Part shown: one piece after another, positions 1-7,513 of the stretch
Numbering within the stretch: the stretch's first letter is position 1
How the letters are laid out: each line of letters starts with the position of its first letter
IMG/VR virus record: IMGVR_UViG_3300005289_000009
Location: 1-41,454 of that record
Direction: 5' to 3' (one strand)
Source: a virus
Length of the DNA: 41,454 nucleotides
Notes under the pieces: model-generated
What the model was told of the DNA's origin: nothing
Databases searched by the model: none
What the model saw: only the letters and a program-made list of their open reading frames with translations
Made by a program: the position numbers and the translations under genes

Positions 1-118
1 GATCGGCTCGTTCATGATGCACCGCCTTCCGTGCTAGCGGTCGGCGCTGGCACGTAACGCTCGCCGCAGAATGGGCAGAAGGTGTGCGCAAAGAGACGTG
101 GCTTGCGGCTGCGCGTTT
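1..118. repeat. Terminal direct repeat, copy 1 (contig closure)
   Basis: These 118 bases recur without a mismatch at 41337-41454. Genes run across the joint without a break: the gene ending at base 12 overlaps, by ATGA, the gene whose start is at 41351, which is base 15 on the circle. This is what an assembler leaves at the ends of a circular or circularly permuted molecule. A true packaged terminal repeat is less likely, because P2-like phages use cohesive ends. Confidence 0.9.
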
Positions 119-263
119 CGGGCCTGCCGGTGTCCTTCCTGCGGAGGCTGGAATAGGTCCGAGCGACCAGTGAATTGCCGGAAAAGCAAATCGCGGTGTC
201 GAGCGTGTGCTCTTCCAGTCTCGCATCGATCTCTGTGATGCATTCGCATGACGTGTGGGTCAT
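12..263 (-). CDS. Small cysteine-containing hypothetical protein, 83 aa
   Basis: I do not recognise a family. The start is the ATG at 263, preceded by a strong GAGGAG ribosome site; longer in-frame extensions upstream look spurious. The protein has an SCEC pair near the N-terminus and a CPFCGERY knuckle near the C-terminus, so it could bind one zinc ion. The stop overlaps the next start on the circle (41351/15) by ATGA, placing it in the same early operon as the genes on the right end of the window. A role in host takeover or regulation is conceivable, but nothing in the sequence shows it. Confidence 0.7.
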   Translation of the reverse strand: MTHTSCECITEIDARLEEHTLDTAICFSGNSLVARTYSSLRRKDTGRPETRSRKPRLFAHTFCPFCGERYVPAPTASTEGGAS

Positions 264-286
264 TTTCGGGGCTCCTCGATTGAAAG

Positions 287-562
287 TCAGTCGCGCTCGC
301 CGAGCAGGCGTTGCTGATCTGCGAAGGCTTGTTGCGGGGTGATGCGCGGCGCGGTTGGGATCGGGTTGGGTGCATCCCGCATGTGCTCGGCGGCGCGCTT
401 GCACTCGGTTCGCCAAGCGGCCTTCCGTCCGGCACGGTAGTGCTCAACGATGGCGGTGCGGATGTCGCCGGGCAGGGCAGCGAAGCACCGCTCGCAGACG
501 CGCTGCCAACGGCGGCGGGTGTGTTGGCAGCCGGGCACGTCGCACTTATGGGGTCTGGCCAT
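287..562 (-). CDS. Small zinc-finger-like hypothetical protein, 91 aa
   Basis: Function unknown. The N-terminal 25 residues contain CDVPGC followed by VCERCF, a four-cysteine arrangement suited to a zinc knuckle. The rest is basic and helical, with RAGRKAAWRTECKRAAEH. I chose the ATG at 562 because it overlaps the upstream stop as TGATG and has AGGA about nine bases upstream; an ATG two codons earlier (568) is possible. It is part of the early leftward operon of small genes. Confidence 0.7.
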   Translation of the reverse strand: MARPHKCDVPGCQHTRRRWQRVCERCFAALPGDIRTAIVEHYRAGRKAAWRTECKRAAEHMRDAPNPIPTAPRITPQQAFADQQRLLGERD

Positions 563-864
563 CAGCATGGATCCTTTCGCAGGTGGGGGAGTTCATCGCG
601 GCTTGGGGGAGGGCCGCCCAAAGACTGCGGGCGCAGTATTTGCGGTGGGTATTCGTCGATCGGGATCACCGTCAGGACGACGGGCACGCCATTTGTGAAC
701 TTCATCAGCACCCGACCACCGGGGATGCGGACACAGCGGGCGCCGAAGCGGACGGCGAGCTGCACCGCGCCGCCGGACAGAACCGCCACGGCAATATCCT
801 CATCGCCGCCGATCCGTTCGACGTAGCGTTGCACAGCGTGTGCGGTGACGATGAGGGGTTGCAT
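562..864 (-). CDS. Hypothetical early protein, 100 aa
   Basis: It begins MQPLIVTAHAVQRYVERI, a pattern (hydrophobic strand, then AHAVQRYVER) that I associate with short alphaproteobacterial phage proteins of unknown role. The middle region predicts beta strands (RCVRIPGGRVLMKF, PVVLTVIPIDEY), suggesting a small alpha/beta fold, perhaps like small RelE or DUF4258-type proteins; that comparison is only a guess. No catalytic motif is evident. It overlaps the following gene by TGATG. Confidence 0.65.
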   Translation of the reverse strand: MQPLIVTAHAVQRYVERIGGDEDIAVAVLSGGAVQLAVRFGARCVRIPGGRVLMKFTNGVPVVLTVIPIDEYPPQILRPQSLGGPPPSRDELPHLRKDPC

Positions 865-866
865 GT

Positions 867-1091
867 TCAGGCGTGGCTCCTGTTGAGGCTGTCGCGCAGC
901 TGGGCGCGCCAGACGCGCTGGGCGAAGCGGAGGGCGAGATCGTCGTCTTCGGCGCGTTCGGCGGGCGTGAGGGCGCGCCGCATGCGGATCTCGTCCAGCT
1001 CGCGACGTCTGCGGTTCTGATCGGCGAGCGGGATCCGGCGCTGTTTACGGCGGGCGGCTTCTGGCGGGGCAGGGCGAGCGGCAGGCGTCAT
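867..1091 (-). CDS. Basic hypothetical early protein, 74 aa
   Basis: An arginine- and alanine-rich protein with a likely helical segment RRRELDEIRMRRALTPAERAEDDDLALRFAQRVWRAQL. No cysteines and no membrane segment. The start overlaps the stop of the upstream gene (1088) by ATGA, which supports its being real. No family recognised. Confidence 0.55.
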   Translation of the reverse strand: MTPAARPAPPEAARRKQRRIPLADQNRRRRELDEIRMRRALTPAERAEDDDLALRFAQRVWRAQLRDSLNRSHA

Positions 1092-1291
1092 GCAATGCCA
1101 CCGTTCACGACTTGCACGACCGTCACGGCCATCATCCCGATCGCGATCGCTTGCAGGAGAAGTGGCATCGCATGGCGGCGCAAAATGCGGACGGCAGCCG
1201 CGTAGCGCCGCTCCGAGCGGTTCGGCTCATCGGGCCCGTTCCACGCTGCCTCGAGTTGGCGGCATTCCTCGCCGGTGAAGCCGGCGCTCAC
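1088..1291 (-). CDS. Hypothetical protein with C-terminal membrane segment, 67 aa
   Basis: The soluble N-terminal half (FTGEECRQLEAAWNG) is followed by a hydrophobic stretch at about residues 42-63 (MPLLLQAIAIGMMAVTVVQV) that could be a single C-terminal transmembrane helix, giving a tail-anchored topology. It overlaps both neighbours by four bases, as expected in a translationally coupled operon. Function unknown. Confidence 0.6.
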   Translation of the reverse strand: MSAGFTGEECRQLEAAWNGPDEPNRSERRYAAAVRILRRHAMPLLLQAIAIGMMAVTVVQVVNGGIA

Positions 1292-1509
1292 TGGACGCCC
1301 CCTTTCGGCAGATCAATCGCGTCGTCGGGGCAGTAAGCGTAGATGTCTTCGCCGATCTGTTCGATCGCCCAGCCTTCAGGAAGGGTAGGCGTGGGGCGGC
1401 GTTCTACGGCTCCGCACGCCGTGCACTGGAAGGTGAAGGTGATGATTGCCGGGCGCGCAGCACGGGCGGATCGTCGTTGCGTTCGCATTCTGGTTTTCCG
1501 ATCGCTCAT
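1288..1509 (-). CDS. Small zinc-ribbon-like hypothetical protein, 73 aa
   Basis: The basic N-terminus is followed by ITFTFQCTACGAVERR, a CxxC knuckle flanked by beta strands, and later EDIYAYCPDD, with one further cysteine. That is three cysteines in a ribbon-like layout. Such proteins often bind nucleic acid, but no specific role can be assigned. ATGA overlaps connect it to both neighbours. Confidence 0.6.
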   Translation of the reverse strand: MSDRKTRMRTQRRSARAARPAIITFTFQCTACGAVERRPTPTLPEGWAIEQIGEDIYAYCPDDAIDLPKGGVQ

Positions 1510-1694
1510 GGCCAGAGGGCGGCGAGGGCTGCGCCGACGGTCGAGCCCAGCAAGAGGGCAAGGGCCAAGAAGAGGACCGCCACGCGGGCGATGATCGCGC
1601 GCTTGAGCGAGCAGGCGATGGCGGGTTCGCCGGGGCGGCGTGGCATGCAGGCACGACAGCGGCAGTGGGCCGGGTGGATGCGGGTATCAGGCAT
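1506..1694 (-). CDS. Small membrane protein, 62 aa
   Basis: The N-terminal part carries HCRCRACMPRRPGEPAIAC, a cysteine/histidine cluster. It is followed by a hydrophobic helix at about residues 36-60 (RVAVLFLALALLLGSTVGAA) that should span the inner membrane. The start at 1694 overlaps the upstream stop as TGATG. Function unknown. Confidence 0.6.
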   Translation of the reverse strand: MPDTRIHPAHCRCRACMPRRPGEPAIACSLKRAIIARVAVLFLALALLLGSTVGAALAALWP

Positions 1695-2179
1695 CAGGCA
1701 GCACTCCTCAGATTGGCCGCCGTGGCGGCGCGGTTGCGGATTTCACGGGTGAGGCGGGTGAGGCGGATCAGGGCCGGTTCGCGGTCGAGGTCAGCGTGCC
1801 AGCGCAGTGCGATGACGTGCTGAGCCTGCAGAGCGAGTTCGGCAGTGAAGCCGCGCCGATCGCGGGCAATGTCGACGATGGTGTCGAGGCTGGCATCGAT
1901 GACGGCTTGGCGTGCCTGCAGCGTCGAGAAGTGGGCAGGTTCGCCTTCGCCGGTGCAGATCCAGAGCCAATGCGCCGCAATCGCTTCAAAGGATGCGAGT
2001 TCGGTCCTGGCATCGCTTTGGGTGATGCGGCCTTCGCGGATCCAGTCGGGGAAACGGCGGCGGCGTGCCTCGACCATGGATTTTGCCATGGCGGACAAGT
2101 CGGGCCAGTCACCCGCCGCCCATGGCGGATCCTGCGCCTCGATGCCGCGCCAGATGCGGGTCGGGAAGCCGGCGCTCAT
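1694..2179 (-). CDS. Hypothetical protein downstream of the primase-helicase, 161 aa
   Basis: Mostly helical and charged, with no recognisable motif. The start ATG at 2179 overlaps the primase-helicase stop by ATGA, so the two are probably translationally coupled and this protein may act with the replication protein. Residues about 35-70 (ARRRRFPDWIREGRITQSDARTELASFEAIAAHWLWI) and the C-terminal half look like an all-helical fold. No zinc residues or P-loop. A replication accessory role is inferred from position only. Confidence 0.7.
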   Translation of the reverse strand: MSAGFPTRIWRGIEAQDPPWAAGDWPDLSAMAKSMVEARRRRFPDWIREGRITQSDARTELASFEAIAAHWLWICTGEGEPAHFSTLQARQAVIDASLDTIVDIARDRRGFTAELALQAQHVIALRWHADLDREPALIRLTRLTREIRNRAATAANLRSAA

Positions 2180-4821
2180 ATGATGCGCTCCGGCCTGGCA
2201 GGCTGTTCGAAGACCCAGCAGTGGACGGCGCGGCCTTCCGGATTGTTGACGTTGCCGGTGGCGAGCCATTTGCGGGACTTGGAATCGCGCAGCAGGTTGC
2301 GCAGCTTGTCCATGTCTGGCGGCGTGATTCCGGCATTGCGGCAGCGCGCCTCGTAGTCGACCAGGCGGATAGCGATCTTGCCCGCATCGCGGTGCTGGTT
2401 GATCGACTTGCCGGCAGCGTGATCCTCGGGCTTCTCGCGGTCGAGCAGGTATTCGACCTGCTCCCAGAACCGCGCGACCAGGACATGGTCGCCGCCGCAC
2501 GACTTCTGGCGATCGAGCGCCATGGCATCGACCAACTGCAGCGTCTCGTCGATCCACTCGGGCCGGATCTCGCGGGGGAAAAGGGGCTTCAGCGCCTCGA
2601 CGGCAGCGGCGAGCTGCGAGTGCGTCTTGATGGGGCGCGTGTTGACCAGGCCATTGACGCGCTTGGCCATCTGGCCGTCGTGATGACGGAAGCGCTCGAA
2701 GAAGAAGGGGAGGAACTTGGCCTCGTTGCGGACGATGTGGACGATCGTCCCGGAGACGTTCTCCATCGGCCAGTTTTCAAGCCGGATGGCCGCATCCTTG
2801 GTCGCTTCCGACCACCGCGCCTTGTCGATGTTCATCGACATCAGGCGTTCGAGCACCGCCGGGATGGCGTTGATCCGCTCATTCTGCATGAGGTAGATCG
2901 CGCCGAGGAACGGCGGCTCAAGCGTTTCGTAGCCGCCCGACTTCTGGCCGATGCCGCGCGGGGAACGGCCGTTGTAGAGAACGAGCAGCTCGTTGTAGTC
3001 GTATTGGCGGCCGCCACGCTTGTCGTCATCGCCGCGGTTGCCTTCGATCAGGCCGACCGGCAGGTTGGCGACCTTGAGCAAGCTGCGAGCGATGAACGCC
3101 GGGGTGGCCTTGTTCGGATCGAAGCCTTCGTATCCCGCGCGTCCGGCGAGCTTCCAGAGGAACTCGATCAGGGTGGACTTGCCCGAGCCCGGCAGGCCAG
3201 TGATTTCCAGGAAGCCGAGCGACTTGTGCTTGTCGCGGATCTGGACCGCAAAAAAGCTCATCACGAAGAAGGCGAGGGCGACGAAGCCTTTTGGCCCGTA
3301 GGCAGTCCAGAGATCGGCGAGCCATTCGGCATCATGCCGATCGGGGTCATAGGCGATGTCGAGCAGCCGTTCGGGGCTGCGCAGTTTCACTGCCTGCTTG
3401 CCGAAATCGAAATAGTTCTCGGTGTTGATCTTCTCGATCCGGCCGTCGCGAACGGCCATGTCGCCGAAGAGCCAGGCGCGGTGCGGCGCCGAGTAGCCAG
3501 TGAACGGGATCGGCTCGACCACCTTGAGCCGCCGTGTCTGGCCGCGCATCAGTCGGTCCAGTTGCTCGCCGGTTCCGCTCCACATGCCGGCGAAGGCCAT
3601 CAGGCGTTTCTTGAACTCGCCGGAGTTGGCGCAGGCGGCAGCGGAGAAGCGCGCCTTCACAGTGGGCGCGTCGGGGAAATCGACCTGCAGGAAGTAGTTC
3701 GTCTCGTCCGCGATCTCGTCGCGTTCGCGGTAGAGCATGCGGAAGGCGCAGTTGGCGATCTCATCGGTGTAGAGTTCGCGGCCGTCGTCGGTTTCCTTGA
3801 CGCGGGCCCACCACAGGCGGTTGCCGTGGCGGAAGTCGAAGCTCATCAGCGCGGGATTGCGCGCAATGATCAGCTTGGCCTTGTCGCGCGCGGTTTCGGC
3901 GATGGTGATGGCGCCGTTCCAGAGGTATTCATCGATCGCGTCGGGACCGAGAGGCGCCTTCTCCGCCTCGCCCTTCCATTGCTGGTGGCGCAGGAGCAGG
4001 TCGTTCCAGTCGAGCGTCGTGCCTTCGCCGTCAGGGCGAACCTGCGCGGCAGTTGCCGTCCATCCTTCCTCGCGGGCTTGCTTGACGAAACGGCGGGCCC
4101 ATTTGACCCCTGCGGCTCCGGGATCGAAGGCAAAGACCAGACGCGGGCGGGTGGCGCGTTTGATGGCGCGCAAGGCCTCGCGCAGCTGGTCTAGGAAATG
4201 CTCGGGCCAATAATTGCAAGACATGGCCGAGACAGTGAGGAGGTGCGCTCCCTGGTGGAGCGCCTGGGCGTTGAAGATACCCTCGCAAATCCAGACATCA
4301 TCGGCGGAGGCAAAGTCCTCGATCGTGAGGCGAGGCGGCATCCAGCAATGCCCGCCCGGCTTGCCGCCGGCCTGGAAGTGCGCCTTTTTCTCGAAGCGGC
4401 CCGGCTTGTCGATGATGCGTTCCCACCATGTGGGGCCGACTTGGAAACGGACCGTGGCGGCGGATTCGCCGCTAGCGCGGTCGCGGTAGACTTCCTGCGA
4501 ATAGGCGCCGCGCAGAAGCTGCAGGTCCAGCCCGCGCTCGTGCAGTAGATAGGCATCGGCGGCTGCGCTTGGATTTTCGTCGCTGGCGGGGAAGCGTTTC
4601 GACCAGTCCTCGAACAGATCGGGCAGCAGGCTGCGCACCGACCATTCCGAGCCGCACTTTTCGGAGCGGCCGCAACGGACGATCTTGGGATCCTTGGACG
4701 CCGCAAACACAGAGCGTTCGCGGCAATCTGGGCACTTGCCACCCTGCAACCAGTCGCCCGCCGTTTTGCGAAAACCGAACTTGTCCTGCAGACCCTTGAG
4801 AATTTCAGCTTCGAGGTTCAC
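2176..4821 (-). CDS. Bifunctional DNA primase-helicase, 881 aa
   Basis: Likely replication protein that primes and unwinds phage DNA. The N-terminus has a zinc-binding primase region (KCPDC about residue 30, then VRCGRSEKCGSEW). It is followed by a TOPRIM-like core with RLVFAFDPGAAG and DWNDLLLR. The C-terminal half carries an NTPase with Walker A GLPGSGKST and a hydrophobic strand ending in Glu (NLPVGLIEGNRGDD) as probable Walker B. I start it at the GTG at 4821, which overlaps the upstream stop as GTGA; an in-frame extension to 5196 runs antisense-like through another gene. P2 itself uses a rolling-circle initiator, gpA, so this is a different, P4-alpha-like strategy. The TOPRIM and NTPase assignments are from motif reading. 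Confidence 0.88.
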   Translation of the reverse strand: MNLEAEILKGLQDKFGFRKTAGDWLQGGKCPDCRERSVFAASKDPKIVRCGRSEKCGSEWSVRSLLPDLFEDWSKRFPASDENPSAAADAYLLHERGLDLQLLRGAYSQEVYRDRASGESAATVRFQVGPTWWERIIDKPGRFEKKAHFQAGGKPGGHCWMPPRLTIEDFASADDVWICEGIFNAQALHQGAHLLTVSAMSCNYWPEHFLDQLREALRAIKRATRPRLVFAFDPGAAGVKWARRFVKQAREEGWTATAAQVRPDGEGTTLDWNDLLLRHQQWKGEAEKAPLGPDAIDEYLWNGAITIAETARDKAKLIIARNPALMSFDFRHGNRLWWARVKETDDGRELYTDEIANCAFRMLYRERDEIADETNYFLQVDFPDAPTVKARFSAAACANSGEFKKRLMAFAGMWSGTGEQLDRLMRGQTRRLKVVEPIPFTGYSAPHRAWLFGDMAVRDGRIEKINTENYFDFGKQAVKLRSPERLLDIAYDPDRHDAEWLADLWTAYGPKGFVALAFFVMSFFAVQIRDKHKSLGFLEITGLPGSGKSTLIEFLWKLAGRAGYEGFDPNKATPAFIARSLLKVANLPVGLIEGNRGDDDKRGGRQYDYNELLVLYNGRSPRGIGQKSGGYETLEPPFLGAIYLMQNERINAIPAVLERLMSMNIDKARWSEATKDAAIRLENWPMENVSGTIVHIVRNEAKFLPFFFERFRHHDGQMAKRVNGLVNTRPIKTHSQLAAAVEALKPLFPREIRPEWIDETLQLVDAMALDRQKSCGGDHVLVARFWEQVEYLLDREKPEDHAAGKSINQHRDAGKIAIRLVDYEARCRNAGITPPDMDKLRNLLRDSKSRKWLATGNVNNPEGRAVHCWVFEQPARPERII

Positions 4822-5021
4822 CGGCCGGCGTCTCCGTCGACGACGCGCAGAGCAGGTCGCCGCGTGAAGCGGGTGACAGGGTAGGGGCCGGTGTAGGCGC
4901 ACGGCGGGCCGCGATCCGGGTCGAGACAGCCTGCGCAGACCTGCTGCCAGCCCTTGCCGTTGACGAAGGCGTCGAAGAGCTTGCTCCACGGCAGGCCGCA
5001 GCAGTCGCAGCGCTTGGGCAT
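4818..5021 (-). CDS. Zinc-finger-like hypothetical protein upstream of primase, 67 aa
   Basis: CDCC at residues 5-8 and CAGC about 25 residues later give a compact four-cysteine site. It overlaps the primase-helicase start by GTGA, so it is probably co-translated with it. The start is uncertain: ATG 5021 lacks a clear ribosome site, while in-frame TTG codons upstream (up to 5069) sit near a GGGGGGG run that could serve as one. Function unknown; a small DNA-binding replication accessory is one possibility. Confidence 0.6.
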   Translation of the reverse strand: MPKRCDCCGLPWSKLFDAFVNGKGWQQVCAGCLDPDRGPPCAYTGPYPVTRFTRRPALRVVDGDAGR

Positions 5022-5122
5022 CGTTGTAACAGGCAAAGTTTCCCCCCCGGCCGCAGCGCGGCCGTTCAATCAAATTCGGTAGTATGGTTGGTTGAGCCGG
5101 GCCGATCAGGCCGGCGGCACGC

Positions 5123-5506
5123 TCATGACGGGCCTTCGAACATGCTGATCTGGTCCGGATCGGGCGCCGGGCCGTCCGCGCGGGGCGGCACGACATGGGG
5201 CACCTGATCGCGCGGGCAGACCGGCAGATCGAGATCGGGGCGGTCGATCAGGCCGGGGCTGAACGAATGCACGAAGGTCACTTCCGCAAGGAAGGTATGG
5301 CCGCAGCCGGTGTTGGTGCAGTGCGCGGTCAGGTGCTTGACCTTGGGCGTGATGCGCTCGCTGCGCCGGATGAAGCAGGGGGCATCGCACTTCGGGCAGA
5401 GCAGGAACGCCCGGTCGGCATTCACCTGAGCGCCGCCCGAACGCATGCGAAACTGCAACGGCGCCTCGATCAGCGGACGCGGCGAGAGATGGCCTTCGCC
5501 GCTCAT
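5123..5506 (-). CDS. ogr: Ogr/Delta-family late transcription activator, 127 aa
   Basis: The cysteines are spaced Cx2C-x22-Cx4C (CPKC, then CTNTGC), exactly the spacing in P2 Ogr and P4 Delta, and are followed by TFLAEVTFVHSFSPG, also like the family. These zinc proteins activate P2 late promoters by binding upstream and contacting RNA polymerase alpha. It is longer than P2 Ogr (72 aa), with about 36 extra N-terminal and about 35 extra C-terminal residues. Unlike P2, where ogr follows gene D in the late region, here it lies in the early operon just after the CII-like regulators, overlapping the upstream gene by ATGA. That would place late-gene activation directly under early-operon control. 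Confidence 0.85.
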   Translation of the reverse strand: MSGEGHLSPRPLIEAPLQFRMRSGGAQVNADRAFLLCPKCDAPCFIRRSERITPKVKHLTAHCTNTGCGHTFLAEVTFVHSFSPGLIDRPDLDLPVCPRDQVPHVVPPRADGPAPDPDQISMFEGPS

Positions 5507-5964
5507 GACTTTTCCCTCGCTTCCATGCGATCCAGTTCGGCTAGGCCGTTCGTCAGACTGTCGATGGCTTCGTGAAGTTCCTTGCGGGCGTAACGGCGCT
5601 GCCGAGCATCCGGATTTGCGCCAATTTCAAGCAGTGCGGCTACTGCCCTTCCACTCGACAGCGCCATCCGAGACGCCGTCACAGCGGCGGGCGGCAGGTT
5701 TTCGAGGGCTGCACGCTTTGCCGCGGACAAGCGGCAGGCCATGGCGCGGAGGATAGGTGCATGATCGCCACCCGCATCAATAAAAGCCCGATCCAGCTTT
5801 TCCGCATTGGCCATGGAAATGCTTGTCGGATGATCGGCATCGGCCCAATACCGTGCTGTGCGCTCAACCACTCCGCAGACGCTCGATGCCTGTGACCAGC
5901 CTATGCAATCCACGACCGTTTGGATGGCCTGCTCGATCGACATCGGATCGCGCAACTTGGTCAT
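5503..5964 (-). CDS. CII-like phage regulatory protein, paralogue 1, 153 aa
   Basis: Resembles the CII/CP76-type regulators of P2-like phages: an N-terminal DNA-binding-like helical region (IEQAIQTVVDCIGWSQ), then a turn with TSISMANAEKLDRAFIDAGGDHAPIL, and a helical tail. It is a paralogue of the next gene upstream (same length, same SI/SL-x-x-A-x-x-LD-x-A-x-x-x-AGG block). It starts at ATG 5964 after a strong GGAGGA site and overlaps the upstream gene by ATGA. Likely a regulator of early or lysogeny transcription; the family assignment is by pattern, not alignment. Confidence 0.65.
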   Translation of the reverse strand: MTKLRDPMSIEQAIQTVVDCIGWSQASSVCGVVERTARYWADADHPTSISMANAEKLDRAFIDAGGDHAPILRAMACRLSAAKRAALENLPPAAVTASRMALSSGRAVAALLEIGANPDARQRRYARKELHEAIDSLTNGLAELDRMEAREKS

Positions 5965-6422
5965 TTTCTTCCTCCGTGAAACAAAGTCGTGCGAAGCGTT
6001 TGCAATGCTTCGATGCCCTCTTCGACTTCCATAATCGCTCGGCCGCGGGCGGCTTCGTCAGCAATGTCTGTCGCCGCCATGAGAGCCGCTCCAATAGCTT
6101 CGCCGGTTTCCTTTGCGGCAAGTCCGGATGCTTCGAGCAGGGGAGCCGTGTCGGATCCACCTTGTTCAATCATGATTTCGAGACGAGCTGCATAGCACTC
6201 AAATAAAGGAGCGCCTGTCCCTCCGGCACGACGATAGGCAGCGTCCAAGCGTATCGCATCTTGAAGGCTGATTTGGCGGCCAGTGTCAGGATCGCCCAAC
6301 TTTCGGACGGTCCATTCGGACTTTGCTATGACGTCTGCGCAGCCATCATAGCCAATGAGGTCGGCAATCCGGCAAAGCGCACGGTGAGGGGTAAGGGGGC
6401 GTCTCTCTTTCGTCACGGGCAT
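5961..6422 (-). CDS. CII-like phage regulatory protein, paralogue 2, 153 aa
   Basis: Same length and architecture as its downstream neighbour: LTPHRALCRIADLIGYDGCADVI as a putative helix-turn-helix, then QISLQDAIRLDAAYRRAGGTGAPLFECYAARLEI and a long helical C-terminus. The pair looks like an old tandem duplication, since identity is confined to a few blocks. GGGAG lies just upstream of ATG 6422. It probably binds DNA in the lysis-lysogeny region; the exact role is unknown. Confidence 0.65.
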   Translation of the reverse strand: MPVTKERRPLTPHRALCRIADLIGYDGCADVIAKSEWTVRKLGDPDTGRQISLQDAIRLDAAYRRAGGTGAPLFECYAARLEIMIEQGGSDTAPLLEASGLAAKETGEAIGAALMAATDIADEAARGRAIMEVEEGIEALQTLRTTLFHGGRK

Positions 6423-6760
6423 ACTCCCGCTGATTTATCCAAAGACTTCCTTCGATTGCCGTTTCGGCCGGATCGTTCGAAGCATACAGCGCTGGCACCG
6501 GCGCGCCGATCGACGCCGGACCAGCGTGAGGGTGCCTCGGGCATATCGACAGGGTAGATATCGGGGCGAAGGTGATGACGCGATACGCCGGTGGCGGTTT
6601 CGATGCGCAGGACGTACTCCGCCGGCACGCGCTTGGAGCTTTGCAGCCATTTCCAGACGGCAGGTTGTGAGACCTCGCATATGCGCGCCAATTCGCATTG
6701 GGAACCGGCGGCGGCAACGGCTTGCTTTAGCGCTTCGAACGGGGTGGGCGTCGTTGTCAT
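6413..6760 (-). CDS. Cro/YdaS-like helix-turn-helix protein, 115 aa
   Basis: Residues 5-70 form an HTH typical of YdaS/Cro: FEALKQAVAAAGSQCELARI, then SQPAVWKWL and VLRIETATGVSRHHLRPDIYP. It is the first gene of the leftward early operon, divergent from the repressor, the classic position of Cro. I start it at ATG 6760. A TTGACA box on this strand (6790-6795) and a weak -10 near 6767-6774 would give an mRNA with almost no leader, so it may be translated leaderless. The C-terminal 45 residues after the HTH are unlike other Cro proteins. Confidence 0.78.
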   Translation of the reverse strand: MTTTPTPFEALKQAVAAAGSQCELARICEVSQPAVWKWLQSSKRVPAEYVLRIETATGVSRHHLRPDIYPVDMPEAPSRWSGVDRRAGASAVCFERSGRNGNRRKSLDKSAGVCP

Positions 6761-6847
6761 AACATCAGTTATTAGCATTCCTATAGAGATGTCAAGTGGA
6801 ATGCTTCGATGGCATGCTATAACCATTGCTATAGTTAGGGCGATGCA
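6761..6847. promoter_or_regulatory. Divergent lysis-lysogeny operator/promoter region
   Basis: AT-rich gap between cro-like and repressor genes. It contains related half-sites: TAGCAT (6773-6778, inverted), AATGCT (6800-6805), ATGCTAT (6814-6820) and TTGCTATAG (6826-6834). AGCATTCC (6774-6781) and GGAATGCT (6798-6805) form an inverted pair. TTGACA at 6790-6795 (minus strand) is a good -35 for the leftward promoter; TATAGT (6830-6835) or TATAAC (6818-6823) could be the rightward -10. Repressor and Cro binding is inferred. Confidence 0.7.
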
Positions 6848-7513
6848 ATGGTAGGCGACCGCATCTCAAGCCGACTGACTGAGCTGGGGCTGACCCAAAG
6901 TGAGTTGGCGCGCCGGGTTCACGTTTCCCAGGCTACCATCGCGCAACTCGTTACTGGGCGCAGCCGTTCGTCCGCACATCTGCATAAGATCGCGCGGGAG
7001 TTGCAAACCACGCCCGCTTATTTGTCCGGCGAAACTGACGATCCGTCTGCGGGCGCGCTCCCCGTTCCAACACCGGAACTGGTAGCCGAGCAGCTTGGCA
7101 TGACGCTGATCCCTGAGGTCGATCTGTCGTTCGCGCTGGGCGGGGGCAGTTTCGTTGATGGGCCGGTAAAGACCACGTTGGTCCCCTATCGCACCGAATG
7201 GCTCGACCGGATCACGCGCGGGTCGCCGGCGCCGCCTGACGTCTTCCTGACGCGCGGCGACGGTGATTCCATGATGCCGACAATCCTCGACGAGGACGAA
7301 GTAATCGTGAACCGCGCCGATCGCATGATCACCAAGCAGGACCGCATCTGGGCGCTCGGCTACGGCGATCTCGTCTCCATCAAGCGCGTGCGGCGCCTGG
7401 CGAGCGGGGTGTTCCAGCTGCTGAGCGATAACCCGGCCGTCTCCCCGATCGAGGCGATGGAAGACGAGCTGCGCGTGATTGGCCGCGTGATCTGGATCGG
7501 GCGCAAGATGTGA
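6848..7513 (+). CDS. cI: LexA-like (S24) phage repressor, 221 aa
   Basis: The N-terminal HTH (residues 8-60: LTELGLTQSELARRVHVSQA, then LHKIARELQTTPAYLSG) is followed by a C-terminal S24 self-cleavage domain. The serine is in RGDGDSMMPTI and the lysine in GDLVSIKRV. Such repressors hold the prophage silent and self-cleave when RecA is activated by DNA damage. AGGG lies seven bases upstream of ATG 6848. It is the first gene of a plus-strand operon with the following small genes, coupled by TGATG at its stop, so those are probably expressed in the lysogen. Confidence 0.92.
   Translation: MVGDRISSRLTELGLTQSELARRVHVSQATIAQLVTGRSRSSAHLHKIARELQTTPAYLSGETDDPSAGALPVPTPELVAEQLGMTLIPEVDLSFALGGGSFVDGPVKTTLVPYRTEWLDRITRGSPAPPDVFLTRGDGDSMMPTILDEDEVIVNRADRMITKQDRIWALGYGDLVSIKRVRRLASGVFQLLSDNPAVSPIEAMEDELRVIGRVIWIGRKM

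Noticed and set aside
2065-4194. 709-codon plus-strand open frame opposite the primase-helicase
   Set aside because: Shadow of a GC-rich gene on the other strand; no recognisable domains, while the minus strand has clear motifs.
4822-5196. N-terminal extension of the primase-helicase to 5196
   Set aside because: Arg-rich translation that overlaps the small zinc-finger gene; the GTG at 4821 is translationally coupled and begins a sensible sequence.
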